DNA of 64,000 nucleotides from Pteria penguin (GCA_035048485.1 CM068580.1:57055983-57119982); one strand, 5' to 3'; positions 34,325 to 46,550 are shown, counted from the stretch's first letter. The notes: generated by a model not told the origin, from the sequence alone. Made by a program: numbers and translations.

Positions 34325-35005
34325 TCATGTTAAATTACCAAATTTCCATCAAGACTTGCACAGCTTTCTACATCTTGGCTATATATAACCCATATATCAA
34401 AATGTTTGTCAGACCCTCCTCTTCCAGAAGTTTAACAGTTTACTGTAGGTCATTCATTTTAATTTCGAGAAAATCCTGCTGGAAGGAGGTCACCCAACAA
34501 AACTTAACAAATTTCAAATGTACATGTGTAAGCAATAACCCATTTTTAGATCATTAAACTTTACATTAGTGAATTGAGATTAAATTTCATGATTTTACAG
34601 CAGAATCAGTTTTTATTAATAGACTGATCAAATAATTTCATCCAATCAGAGCACCTGATACACTGAAATAGTAGTCCCCTTCTCCCTACAGCAGATCAGC
34701 TAATCACCCTTACAGTACAGTACAGTCCGGGTGGAACTTAATTGACCAGTGGGCATGTTTAGAGTGGGCATTAAAAATGTTCACTGGACACAGTGGCCAT
34801 TCTTGTAAGAGCCAGTTAGAATTAACATATAGTAAAGTGGACAGCTTGATAGCTCAGGTAAATGTCCACTCTTAATGCCCACTGAAATTTCAGATGGACT
34901 GCCCACTGTGGACAGTGGGCATTCAAAGTTCCACCCGGACTGTACTGTAGATCAGCCAGTTGTGCTTCTCACTAATTACCATGCTTTGACCACATTTGTA
35001 CCAGT
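34325..35005 (+). repeat. Dispersed repeat R, interrupted by a foldback
   Basis: Matches 16660-17113 (minus) including GTTAAATTACCAAATTTCCA, AATCCTGCTGGAAGGAGGTC and TTTTACAGCAGAATCAG. The element at 34713-34950 splits it; the R sequence resumes with ATCAGCCAGTTGTGCTTCTC. Confidence 0.75.
34713..34950. mobile_element. MITE with CAGTACAGTCCGGGTGGAA ends and TA flanks
   Basis: The left end CAGTACAGTCCGGGTGGAAC is matched inverted at the right end. TA flanks both ends, as for Tc1/mariner elements. Subterminal AGTGGGCATT and AATGCCCACT words extend the symmetry. It sits inside repeat R. Confidence 0.78.
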
Positions 35006-36000
35006 TTCTGAAGCATTATAATACTGAAGATCATTGCAGTCCTTACCTTCACATCCTCCTCTGCCAATTTCTTACATATATGCTGCAAAAATGATTCATA
35101 CAGCATACATTTGAACAGTATAATTGCTTGAGTATACGGTATTTTACCATGTACATGTAGATAATAACCTAGAAATTCGTAGAATTACATGTGATACTAA
35201 TTACAAATATATGATACGACAACAAAAAGAATGATACTGAAAAAGGGCCACAATGTTACTTTGTTAGAAGGGGTATAGATAGCTTAAGTTTAATTTGCCA
35301 TGTGTTTGTCAAATATCCATATTCTTTTAAAATGTTTAAATGTATACAGATATATATATTGAAACCGTGCATTCACCACATGGATAAATATATTGTACAT
35401 AGATGTACTAAAATGTATTGAAATATAGGCATATTGAAATAATGGAACCGTTTGTGTACATATCAATTTCCATGCTGTGTCTTTGTATGCTCCCCCCCCC
35501 CCCCTCCCTTTTCAAAGAAGGAAGGGGAACATTGTTTGTACATGTCAGTCAATGGGTCTAAGTAAGTCAAAGATTAAGACTATTCTTATGTGTTGAGGAA
35601 GTGGGCATAAGTTTTTTTACAAACATCTCTTGTTATTAGATAAACCAAGGACTTATAAACAAGATGTTTGTAAGTCCTTGGATAAACTGATATACACTAC
35701 TGCATGACTGTGTAAATTGTAATGATGATCACAGGGTCTTGAGACATCCCCTGGCCAGGGGTTGTCTCAAGACCCTGTGGAGATAATAGTGGTCTAGTAT
35801 GCACTACCCGTCTTATATTTGGTGCATCCGTTCCCATGCTGGATGCCTCTGTGGAGAAAAGTAATTTCAGTGAACTGAAAGGATTGTCCCTTTTCAGAGC
35901 AATGGGCCTAGTTTATTTTCTGCTTTCCAATCTAAGTCAATATTATGTTTGAAAATGAAACGTTTTTTTGATCTTAAAATCTGGGTTTAAGAAGAGTTAT
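35006..36000. other. Intergenic with two strong hairpins
   Basis: 35643-35686 is a palindrome with ACCAAGGACTTATAAAC arms. 35730-35779 is a 50-base palindrome centred on CCTGGCCAGG. A C13 tract is at about 35494. No gene seen. Confidence 0.55.
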
Positions 36001-36225
36001 TTTTATACGCCCGTCGAAAGACGGGACGTATTATGGTATGGCGATGTCCGTCTGTCTGTTCGTCCGTCCGTTATGGAACGCAATAACTTTTGTAAACGTC
36101 AGCTGTATTTCATGAAACTCATACAGAATGCTTAAATAGTATAGAGGAAGCCGCCTTTCGATTTTGAGCAAATTCCGTTTTGACATTCCGGAGTTATAGG
36201 ATCACCTCAACATCATATATCCAAA
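36001..36225 (-). mobile_element. Tandem-core (pearl/Helentron-like) element, family gamma, tail end
   Basis: On the minus strand it runs from a core unit (AACGGAATTTGCTCAAAATC, ACGTTTACAAAAGTTATTGC) through a GGACGGACGAACAGACAGAC run to a hairpin, CGTCCCGTCTTTCGACGGGC, and then ATAAAA. This core, tetranucleotide run, hairpin and A-rich tail is the layout of oyster pearl elements. Confidence 0.72.
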
Positions 36226-36935
36226 GGAACTCGAGATAAAAGATACTACAGAGAGCGATCTTCTGCTTCATACCTCGATATACTGCTATCAGTTAGTGAC
36301 GATGGTTCATTAGTGACCTCTCCCTATGACAATCGTGACGATTTCAGTTTCATTATTACCAACTTCCCTTTTCTGAGTAGCAACATACCTTCCTTTCCCG
36401 CATATGGCGTCTTCATTTCACAACTTATACGCTATGCCAGGGCATGCTCTAAATACGAAAATTTCGTCCTGAGAGCGAGGCTTCTTGCCACGAAACTACT
36501 ATCATAAGGATATATTGAGGAACGTTTGAAATTGTCACTGAGGAAGTTCTATGGTCGTTATAGGGATCTATTGCAATTTCAGATTCCTCTTTCAAGAATG
36601 TTAACCGATATTTTTGGACCTGACCATACTAAATAACCATCTTAACTTTTTAACTATACTTGATTTGACATAATACGTGTATACATGTATATACAGTTAT
36701 TTGTTCACCTGCATTTCCGACACAGGAATTTCAGGCAGGCAGCATTTCTTGCCTTGAATGGGAAATTTGACTTTGTGTTCCTGTCTCCTTGTTATGTTCA
36801 TGCGTGTATATTTATGTATTTACCTCCTCGATTTGAAAGGTTATTGCAGGACTTTTGCGACGGGTGTTGCAGGCAACCAGGGGACGCTTAATCCTCCCGG
36901 GCACCTGGTCTCACCTCGATTTTATCGGGATTCGC
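36226..36935 (+). pseudogene. Retroelement fragment, C-terminal coding end and 3' UTR
   Basis: In order: YPKELEIKDTTESD, a frameshift, SASYLDILLSVSDDGSL, YDNRDDFSFIITNFPF, PAYGVFISQLIRYARACSKY, a TAA stop at 36505, then RLKLSLRKFYGRYRDL. This block ends a polymerase-type ORF I recognise from many invertebrate genomes but cannot place in a named clade. The 3' part holds CCTCCCGGGCACCTGGTCTC, also present near 59960. Broken by a frameshift and stop, so inactive. Confidence 0.65.
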
Positions 36936-37927
36936 ATTTGTCTGAATATGACACTAAACACGATATTGTCCCCTTTATTCCATGGAATATGAGATACGGT
37001 TTACCCTTCAGTACTTCTTCGTTTTTGGTCGGAATTGCGTAGCAATTCCAGACCCTAGTCGTTACAATATGCTGTGGGGAATGCATGGGACGCAGAAAAT
37101 ACCTCCTCGTGTATAAATAGTGCGTCGATATTTAGAAAAAGCGTGATTAGATTTACTTTTAGTACTTATAATTCATATTGTACGAGTCAATACAAGATAA
37201 GTTTGATCAGATGAGAAAATAGATGTGCCGTTATTCCATCGATTTAGACGAGTTATATTCATGCGCTGGAGGACATGCAGTCTTTCCGAATACCCGACGA
37301 AAAGTACCGAAAAAATACAATTGACATTATTGTGTAGCTGTGCCGTAATTTAAGAAGTACACTACTAGTCCGAACTAGTATCCGGTGTATTATAATCAAT
37401 AAAACTGGAGAATATCGCTTCTTTTTATAGCAGTGGAGTTCAAAGTACTCTACAATCTTCTCGTCACAACGATAAACAAAGTTTAACGTCTTGGTAGTTG
37501 TTGATTAGCCTGGTACCCGAGTACCAGGCTAAGTTGTTGATGTGTAATGCTACTAAAAATAGCCAGTTATTTATAGATCTCCATGTGTAAACGTGGTTTT
37601 CCCCAAATGCACATGTACAGCGGGAGACTGTCCAGATTGCTAATTTCACACTACTGTCAAGATCAAAAGTGATAAGAGAGAATGAGATAACTATATAGTA
37701 CGAGACGGAGACGTACAAGGGCGGAGCCGTTGTTTATATGAAAACGAGCACCTGTGCGTAGACCGTGTTTTGTCAATACTGATCCTAAACATTACACGCT
37801 TGGTGTGTGATCTCTTGGTGGATCACGACTTTATTACCTTTGATGTACTTGACCATGCAATTCCGACCTTGAGGACTTTCAGGTCCTTTCATTTACTAAT
37901 GGACTTGGATTTAATTTGTACTATGAA
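36936..37927. other. Intergenic, no gene seen
   Basis: Contains a perfect 28-base palindrome at about 37505-37532 (TTAGCCTGGTACCCGAGTAC and its complement). Short open frames are unsupported. Confidence 0.5.
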
Positions 37928-38462
37928 AATATGTTATGGAACGCGATAACTTAAATAAACGTCAGTTGTTTTTATGAAGCTTATACAGAATACTTAGATA
38001 ATGTAGAGGAAGCCGCCTTTCGATTTTGAGCAAATTCCATTTTGTCTTTCCGGAGTTATGGGACTTGGATTTTGAAAGTTTTACTATGAAAAGATGTTAT
38101 GGAACGCGGTAACTTAAATAAACGTCAGTTGTTTTTCATGAAACTCATACAGAATACTTAGATAATGTAGAGGAAGCCACCTTTCGATTTTGAGCAAATT
38201 CCATTTTCTCTTTCCGGAGTTATGGGACTTGGATTTAATTTTTACTATGAAAAGATGATATGGAATAAACGTCAGTTGTTTTTCATGAAACTCGTACAGA
38301 ATGCTGATAATGTAGAGAAAGCCGCCTTTCGATTTTGAGAAAATTCCGTTTCGTCGTTCCGAAGTTATGGGACTTGGAATTTTTTTCCTATGAAAAGATG
38401 CTATGGAACACAATGACTTGAGTAAACGTCAGTTGTTTTTCATGAAACTCATACAGAATGCC
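37928..38462 (-). mobile_element. Tandem-core element, family gamma, about four core units
   Basis: Units of about 140-165 bases repeat TTATGGAACGCGATAACTT, ATAAACGTCAGTTGTTTTT, ACAGAATACTTAGATAATGT and GCCTTTCGATTTTGAGC. They match the single core at 36060-36225; no hairpin end is present. Confidence 0.82.
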
Positions 38463-39133
38463 ATTCCACGTCAGGTCGCTCAAAGCTGTGTCCGTTACCT
38501 AAATCGTTCTCTTTTCCATTTTAACTACTTGCTGGCTGATGATAGAGTTGACGGGAGATAGTTTGATTACCTTTCTGGTTGTCATCTTTGGAATCAGTTC
38601 ATAAACTTAGTATCAATGATTTACCGTGACCGGTCGGCAAAACCATCAGTGTTTCTTCAGAGATAGAGCAGACTTTACAGACTGCACTTGTAAATGTTTT
38701 AGATATGTTTACATGTGTATACGTTTGATTTCTGTCTTTACTTTTTCAGCTAAAGCAATTTTAGTTTTTAAAGAGAAGTAAAAAAAAAAAACCGAAAATT
38801 TATTAGCACGCGTCTCCATATTGCACTCTTTCGGTAATATTATAAACAAGATGTGTTTGTGAAACACAAATGTCTTTAGCTGAGTATGCAAATATGAAGT
38901 CCCTATCTCAGTTATGGCAAATAAGACAAATTTTGAAATGTATGTCAAATGTCACGGTCAAGGTCACGATGTCAATGACCTTGGTGTAATATGAAAGAGC
39001 TTTATTGGTAGAGTATCCGCGCAAAAATGAATAAGAAGCCTCTGTCTCTCACGGTCCAAAAGGCATGACGAGGATTAAAGTTAACGATAGACACACAAAG
39101 ACATGCCAAAATCAAGATGACCCGAATTTCATT

Positions 39134-39135
<2 letters not shown>
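38463..39135. other. Intergenic with a dispersed repeat start
   Basis: 38840-39000 begins ATAAACAAGATGTGTTTGTG and carries CACGGTCAAGGTCACGATG, as in other AGGTCA-rich repeats here. 38465-38560 has a short protein-like frame (VAQSCVRYLNRSLFHFNYLL) with no start or neighbours. Confidence 0.45.

Positions 39136-39171
<36 letters not shown>
39136..39171 (+). repeat. Poly-G tract, 36 G
   Basis: An uninterrupted run of 36 G between ATTCC and CATAAC. It is the longest of many G/C homopolymers in the window and could form G-quadruplexes. The length may be affected by sequencing error. Confidence 0.9.
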
Positions 39172-39173
<2 letters not shown>

Positions 39174-40967
39174 TAACAAACTGACATTGCCGTCGCCAGT
39201 CTATCCTTCTAAAATTCAGATAGTGTCTACCGGCCCTCTCCATTTGCTACGCATATACCTTAGAGGACGACCATTTGATTTGGGGTGGGGTGGCACTTTT
39301 TGGAAATAAATATTCTGACCCTGAAAATGCTGGATAATAAAACAACTGGCTTTGATTGAAATGATTCAGAAAATAAATATTATGGCTACTAGCATACACA
39401 TATACACCAGACCATGCATATATGAAGCTGAGTGTTCTTGTTAATTTTTTCCGACCCGCTTCGCTCTCCCGATTGCTCCCTATACTATAACGTGTAGTGA
39501 TTTAACTGTATAAATCATATTTCAGCGGAATTTATAGCACTGGACAAATCCTGCTATTCAATATATTGAACAAAACTTTATAAATTGTTGCTTTTTAAAA
39601 ATACATATATTTGCATGTCCATTGTATGGGGCAAACATGGGACATCAGTTGGAGCCACCATCTGCTTTCTGAGAGATTTTCTCTTCAGATTCTTATTCGG
39701 AATAGTGTCATTCGCGTCCCCTTGTCGCTAATTTCCGATCCCTTTCCCCAAGTTCCCCTCGTGTTGTCCAACCCTTTTTATATGCTAGATACATAGATAT
39801 TTTAACGTTAAAACGAGTGGCCAAAAGGGTCTTAATTGAATTTTCTCATCTCTCACCTGTCTTGAGCACATATGCAAAGTCGATGTTTACATAAAATCAT
39901 GTGCATTTCGAAATTTTATGGTGACCATATTTGTTGACAGTGTTTCATTCCTTTCAAATCAGTGCAACAGGACATTCTTCAAATGATTTTAACACATTTA
40001 TTCAAATGTAAAATAAACAAAAACATAACTTTGAAATGAGGAAAAAGTAAAACCAACAAAAATGTGTTTCTTCACTTAACATACATGGTAACAAAAGTAA
40101 AAAGAGTCCAAAATGGGCTTATATTGTTCACCCCGGACAGAAAACATTGCGCAATGAAATTGAACAATGATTGTAGATGACCAAAAGTCTTAAGTTTCTA
40201 TAAAACTTTTAAAACATCTAAAATTGTACATGAGGAGCATTTTGCTTAATATCTACCAAGCTTTCTCAAATTTAATCTAGAAATAGTGAAGACAAAATTA
40301 AAAATGTGAAAAAATCGATATATCAAATATGTCAAAAGTATTAATGAAATGCTTTTTGCATTAAGATAACATACAATGTCGTTCAAAGTCAAAAACAAAT
40401 AAAATATTATCATTCGGACAGGGAGCCAAAATAGCAACACTTCCTTCTCTAGTGATAAATGGGAATTCTCCTCCTGGATACCAGAGACTGAGAAAGACAC
40501 TATACACTTCACTATAGAAATTGATAGTATAAAGACCTATGCAATTAAAGTAGTGTTTGCTCATTATTTGTTGAGTGTACCTAATATTACAATTTGTTTT
40601 GTTAACAAAATATAATTATAGAAGGATGTATGTTAATGGCATATATGACAATGCAATTCTAACAAGTATTTATTGGCGACGAGAAAGTCAAGAAATAAAC
40701 AATCTGTCCCATGATAGTAAGGAAATAATTTTTTTTTTATCATTCAAAGATCTGAAAGTAAATAATCTGACTCGACCAAATTTGTCAGCCCCACTACTCC
40801 TCTCAGAATCAAATGGTTGTCCAATTAGAATTTTTTAAAAAATCAATTCCTAACACTATGTACAACGAGTGCAGTCGATGGATACATGTATTTGGAAGTT
40901 TGACAGATCCTCGCACTTCGAAATCATCAATAATGAATAAAATTCAGTACTGGAAAATAAATAGCAT
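39172..40967. other. Intergenic, no gene seen
   Basis: AT-rich, without recognisable repeats apart from scattered short words. Open frames of 60-88 codons have no domain or splice support. Confidence 0.45.
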
Positions 40968-41610
40968 TTTTTGGTGAAGTATAATAAAATTCTGATGAAA
41001 GGTGTAGGAGATAGAAGTACTTCATGTTATCTTAAGTCAAAGTTAATAAGTGACCTTGACCTTTCAGAAATGACCTTTGTCCAAAAGTCCTTAACCTAAA
41101 GCACATTTTGGTGAAGTATGATTAAATTCTGATAAAAGGTGTAGCCGATATACGTACTTCGTGGTACCTGAAGTCATAGTTAATGAGTGACCTTGTCCTT
41201 TTAGAAATGACCTTGAGTAACCTTTGTCCAAAAGTCTTTAACGTGAGGAACATTTTGGTGAAGTTTGATCAAATTCTGATGAAAGGTATAGCAGATATAA
41301 GTACTTCATTTTAAGTCATAGTTAATAAGTGACCTTAACCTTTCAGAAATAACCTTGAGTGACCCCTTGACCTAAATATTATTATGGTTAAGTATGATCA
41401 AATTCTGATGAAAGGTGTAGGTATTTTCAGTCATAGTTATTAAGTGAGTAAGTGACCTTGACCTTTCGGAAATGACCTTTGTCCCAAAGCCCTTAACCAA
41501 AATAATATTTTGGTTAAGTATGATCAAATTCTGATGAAATGTATAGGAGATGTGAGCTCGGACACGACAGCGACTAAATGCTCCCTCGAAAGTATTCGGG
41601 GAGCATAAAA
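40968..41610 (+). mobile_element. Tandem-core element, family alpha, about five units, with hairpin tail
   Basis: TTTTGGTGAAGTATGATCAA-type words recur near 40971, 41108, 41251, 41384 and 41508. Each unit carries TGACCTTGACCTTTCAGAAA and TGACCTTTGTCCAAAAGTCC. It ends GACACGACAGCGACTAAAT, hairpin GCTCCCTCGAAAGTATTCGG to GGGGAGC, then ATAAAA. Confidence 0.85.
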
Positions 41611-41711
41611 ATTGTGACACTTACCTTAACTTTTGACCTACATTAAAAAAATCTTGGTCGTATCTTTTCAACCACATTTCACTTTTTATGGGACCTTTCC
41701 ATTGATACCAG

Positions 41712-41882
41712 GGACATGCTTGGTGTAGTGGTTAATCGCTTGTTTTGCGGTACCAATGATCCGGGTTCGATTCCTGGGTTACGCAACTATGTTCAAGGGG
41801 TTGGTTACCTAGCTCCTGCTTCCATGTAGTGATGTTGAAAAATTGTTGAAAGCGACGTAAAACACCAATCAACCAACCAATC
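41712..41882 (+). repeat. SINE family A
   Basis: ATGCTTGGTGTAGTGGTTAA head, CCGGGTTCGATTCCTGGGTT B box, CTCCTGCTTCCATGTAGTGA body, and an ACCAATCAACCAACCAA tail. Confidence 0.9.
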
Positions 41883-42959
41883 ACTGATACCATTTTCCGT
41901 TGATCAGATGCAGAATTAGTATTTTGAATTCCACTATTTAAAGCAAATAAGCAAATAATTGAAACAATTTATAGTTAAGATACAGGAAACGGGCTATAAC
42001 TTTCTGCATGTGTGCTCGCTTTTACCTTTTATGACAAATAATGTCATCCTGTTTCTACAAGTAACGTAACAGTTTCTCACCGCTAACAATAAACACATCG
42101 CAGACATTGATATTTCGAAATATAATTTTGCAATTATCTTGTAATCAGACACTCGGAAGATCCCTTAAATTTTCGACTTCCGGATAATGGACCACTGAAT
42201 CTAATGTTTCGGTTAAGAAAGTAATCCATTCTCAAGAGTATGGAAATATTGTGTACAGAGATATTTGTTTCAGAGAACCAAATACAAATGAACTTCTTTT
42301 AAGACATCATACTAGAGCAAAGAAATGAAATTAATACGTATGTATTATTCACTTAGCCTAGACAGTAAAGCATTTTGCGTTTTTCTAGCAAAATATAGAA
42401 ATAAAAAAATATAGTGTACAATTTATGCAGAACTTCATACGACAGACTCCTTTACAAGGTGGTCAAGTTAATCGGAATTGGAAAAAACAGATAATGGACC
42501 CAGATTACAGTTTTCGAAATGATTTTTTATTTGCTTTGATCTTAGAGTAGGAGATTTATAAGGTCTTTAAACATCATTTCCGATAAGATAGGTTGTTAAA
42601 TCGAGATAACATTACGTTGACCTTGTCCTGTTAAGGTCAATATTTAGATAACAGATCCCATCCGTGGAGTCTGGTTTTATACATCGTATTATTCAGAAAA
42701 AAAGGAGTATCAGTAAAGCTGGTGTGTGCTCCCGAATGGCAGTTATGATATGGGAATTTGATTACTCAATTCATATACAAAAAAATCAGTAAAACTGATG
42801 GGTGTTCCTAGAAGCACAGCAATAATGAAGGAAATGAATGATTCAGTATATAGAAAACCACTGTATTAATTGATGACGATTTCAAATCTCAATGTATCAT
42901 ATGAATATCCAATTGAGTCAACTGTAGAACAACAAGTGATCACAGTATCTGAAACTAAA
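41883..42959. other. Intergenic, no gene seen
   Basis: AT-rich. 42700-42860 repeats AAAATCAGTAAAACTGATG(G) and GTGTTCC/GTGCTCC words twice. No supported coding sequence. Confidence 0.45.
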
Positions 42960-43603
42960 ATGAGTTAGCTTGATCGCGAACATGACCTTTCAGAAATGAC
43001 TTTGAGTGACCTTTGTCCAAAAGCTCTTAACATTTTTGGTGAAGTATGATCAATTTCTGATGAAAGGTGCAGGAGATATGAGTACTTTATGGTATTTTAA
43101 GTCATAGTCAATAAGTTACCCTGACCTTTCAAAAATGACCTTGAGTGAACTTTGTCCAAAAGTCCTTAACTTAAATTACATTTTGGTGAAGTATGATCAA
43201 ATTGTAATAAAAGGTGTAGGAGATATACACACCTGATGATATTTTCAATCATATTTAATAAGTGACCTTGACCTTCACCTTTTCAAAATGACCTTGAGTG
43301 ACCGTTGTCCAAAGTCATTAACCCATAGAATATTTTGGTGAAGTATGATCAAATTCTGATGAAGGGTATAGGAGATATACGTACTTCATGGTATTTAAAA
43401 TCATAGTTTATAAGTTACCTTAACCTTTCAGAAATGAACTTGAGTGACCTTTGTCCTAAAGCTCCTAACCTAAATAATGTTTTGGTGGAGTATGATCAAA
43501 TTCTAGAATAGGAGATATGAACTCGGACGGATGGACGGACAGACACAGACACGACAGCGACTATACATGTATGCTCCCCCGAAAGTTTTCGGGGAGCATA
43601 AAA
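42960..43603 (+). mobile_element. Tandem-core element, family alpha, about four units, with hairpin tail
   Basis: Same core as 40968-41610, with units of about 150 bases starting near 43016, 43184, 43332 and 43480. The tail has GGACGGATGGACGGACAGAC, then GCTCCCCCGAAAGTTTTCGG to GGGGAGC at 43573-43597, then ATAAAAA. Confidence 0.87.
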
Positions 43604-44103
43604 ACCCATGTCTTTATTACATTTCGCAATACGCTTAAACATACTAGCATTGACACGAGCTGGCACTCAACACAGGAACATTGTGTAAACAATACATTGA
43701 AGTTCAATGTGTGCACTAAAAGACGTGTTGCTATCTCTATTGTTTATTTTTCACTCAACCTACTTACGATGCATACCTATGCAAAGTCTATGAGACAATT
43801 ACAATTGTGTAACTAGTGCAGTGTTTGAACTTGCCCGATTCTATCTGTCGTTGACCTACGTTATCACAGAAAGCAGTTACAACGACACACAGACGTGCCA
43901 AAGGTAGAATGTCCTTGACCAGCTTTGATGGGCTTATTGCTAAGTAGGTCAGTGATGTCAGAGTGGAGTTTATTAAATACTTTGAATATCGAGTTTTACA
44001 CCGTATCAATGATGCAATGGGACATAATAAATGTACATGACGTCATAAGCGACAGTCTACGTCAAAACGTTTGCATTACACTGCGAGGTACATATATTGT
44101 ACT
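43604..44103. other. Intergenic, no gene seen
   Basis: No repeat or gene recognised. Overlapping short open frames on both strands lack any domain. Confidence 0.45.
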
Positions 44104-44340
44104 CAGCGGTGGTAGCACATCGGTTAGGTACTTAGTCCGTGACTAAAAGGTGTCAGGTTCGAGTCCCACCGGTGACTCGTGGGTGTCTTTCGGACGAGAC
44201 CATAAAAACCGGGGTTCCGTCACGGTAGGTAAACGATCCCCCACTACTTCGGGTGGGTCCGTTGTACTATGTCTAAAGTAACTGTGCATTGTATCAGGCA
44301 GATACCTTCACCATATAAGTAATTTTGGTATGATGTATAA
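44104..44340 (+). repeat. SINE family B variant
   Basis: The head CAGCGGTGGTAGCACATCGG and B box GTCAGGTTCGAGTCCCACC are followed by GTGTCTTTCGGACGAGACCA, CACTACTTCGGGTGGGTCCG and GATACCTTCACCATATAAG. The body is shared with the other family B copies but the head differs. Confidence 0.85.
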
Positions 44341-45279
44341 CAAGAAAAATATATATATATTCCGTGCTACAGTGACATCTAATTAGACAGACTGTGGTGG
44401 AAAAGGAGGGGAATATCAAAGTATCCACAAATGACATTATCTACGGGTACTGGTAGAATATTTTATGTCACAAATGACTTTCTTTCAAGAAATTTGCATT
44501 TCTATTAAGATCATGGAGCTAAATCGTGGGCTATGTTGGTATCTGTGCAAGTTACTTGTCAGGACATTCACTACACATTATTTCACTTTTATGGTGGTGG
44601 TGCTCAATGGTATATAGGAGTATAACGATTCAACAAAAGCAATTTATACAAGCAACAATAGGGCAGTGCAAGTGATCCAGATCATGTAAATTTAGTGGAT
44701 GCAATATGTACACCGAAATACTAATATTGTGGCAGATGTGCGAAAATTAAAACGGAAGAATTAAGGGTGTGTGACGGGACAGACCTGTTGCAATATATGT
44801 TTAAAAAAAATTGCAACTTTTACTAGAAAGATAGATAGCAGCCGGACAAAAGATCTTCAAATATCGCATTGCATCGCAGGTTTCACAAAAACGATTTTCA
44901 TTCAACTTTTAATGTGACCAAAATGTGTAATAAATTTACTCATGATCGCGAACTTAACGAGACGGAGGGCCGTTACTTTTTTGTCCAATCGTGTATCGAA
45001 ATTCAAGTCCCCCCTCCCCCACCATTTTTGAAATGCAACCTACGGTTCTGTGACGATCATATCAAGTTATCTGGTGTAAAGATAGAAAATAAGCAAGTGT
45101 GACTCCTCTTACTATAATTTATAATAAATACATGTACATCGCAAAATAACTTGGATGTTTAATGCTAATCATGAAAACAAATCATATATACACTAGCAAA
45201 ATTTAAGTTTGCGTCGTTTACGTGAGTTTGGAAACTGAATTTACATTATGGGACAATTTGGCCTGCAGCTTCAGCATCA
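44341..45279. other. Intergenic, no gene seen
   Basis: 44990-45045 contains CCCCCCTCCCCCACCATTTTTG with neighbouring text related to 19690-19760. No supported gene. Confidence 0.45.
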
Positions 45280-45650
45280 ACCTGGATTGTTAACAATCGA
45301 CGTTTAGTAGGCACGGGCTCTTTATCCAATATTTGTGATAAAGAAACACCTTTATTGGATTTAAACAATAATATTATTGATAGCAATTTTCAATCCTACA
45401 TATATGATAAACATGACGACTTTAGATTTCCTATCGTAGATTTTCCTTGTTTGGATGGCGATATACCTCGACTCCCATCGTATGGTATTTATATTTCTTA
45501 ACTAGTTAGTTAGAACTTGCAATACCGTTTTAGACTTAAACACTAAAAAGTTAGTCCGCGACTTCTGCCCTACAGGTAAGTCGGATGTCTTTCCCCTTCC
45601 CTTTTATCCGACTATATCAATGCTAATAGTATCGCAATTTTCAAATTTCT
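45280..45650 (+). pseudogene. Second fragment of the 36.2-kb retroelement family
   Basis: The frame YDKHDDFRFPIVDFPCLDGD, then PRLPSYGIYIS, aligns with YDNRDDFSFIITNFPF and PAYGVFISQLIRY at 36.3 kb. An in-frame stop follows YIS and more stops come after it. Only the C-terminal block survives. Confidence 0.6.
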
Positions 45651-46498
45651 GCCATTAAATTACTTTTAAATCAGTCGTTCCATTGAATAATGTTGCATCT
45701 TTCACATATAACGAAGTTGTTTACTGCTTTTACATACCCTCCCCTCATCCCACCCCCTTCTTAAACTGGATACAACGAACGGACCACAATGAATATCTCA
45801 TTTCAATATACCGGTATCTATTATTACACCCCTACTACTTACAGTGTAGAAGGTAAATGTGCATGTTGTATCCATAGAATACAAGGAGTCTTCGATGTAT
45901 ATATGGTCAGGCCTCCATTGATAAACCTGGGACCAAAATCACCAGCCACTGAATGTTCCCCATCTAATCTGTCAGCTACAATCACCTGGGATCATACCTG
46001 GCAGAAGAGAGAGCCTACAGTGGATTTCATAGCACATATGCCAACAACCACCTGGGATCAAGACATAGCTTTCAGTGGATTCATCAAGACATAGCTTACA
46101 GTGGATTTCATAGCACACTTATGCCAACTTGGCTATCAAAACGTCCACAAGTCAAGAGTACACGTAATGTACAATAACACATTTAAAAAGCAATTTCATG
46201 ATTTATAATCATTTATACAATTATAGTCCGAGATTTCTTTGCTCTTCTCCCACTTTTATTATCAGCGGTTTGTGGGAGAGGGTCAGAGAGACTTTGTTCA
46301 TCAAATTTGGAATTTTAGCGACACCAACCGATATCGGGATGTACAAGCTTCTGGTGACTAATAAGCATTTGCCACTGAACTTGCAACCTATAATCCAATA
46401 AATGAACACATTCAAACTTTTCTAAATTCTAAGCAATTGAATCTGAATGCTATCATCATAGATGAAGAATTTAAGAATGCATAAAATGTATCAATCAA
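45651..46498. other. Intergenic with a small internal repeat
   Basis: 46010-46115 repeats GTGGATTTCATAGCACA and GACATAGCTT words. A 101-codon plus-strand open frame at 45789-46094 covers it but has no domain or splice support. Confidence 0.45.
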
Positions 46499-46504
46499 TT
46501 TATT
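46499..46504 (-). terminator. Poly(A) signal of the L1-domain gene
   Basis: AATAAA on the minus strand, about 47 bases after the TAA stop at 46551. Confidence 0.6.
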
Positions 46505-46550
46505 ACACAGAAATAAAACATTTGCTTTTCTGAGATACCATGATTTTGCT

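Noticed and set aside
39002..39187. Poly-proline protein on the minus strand
   Set aside because: Created by the 36-base poly-G run.
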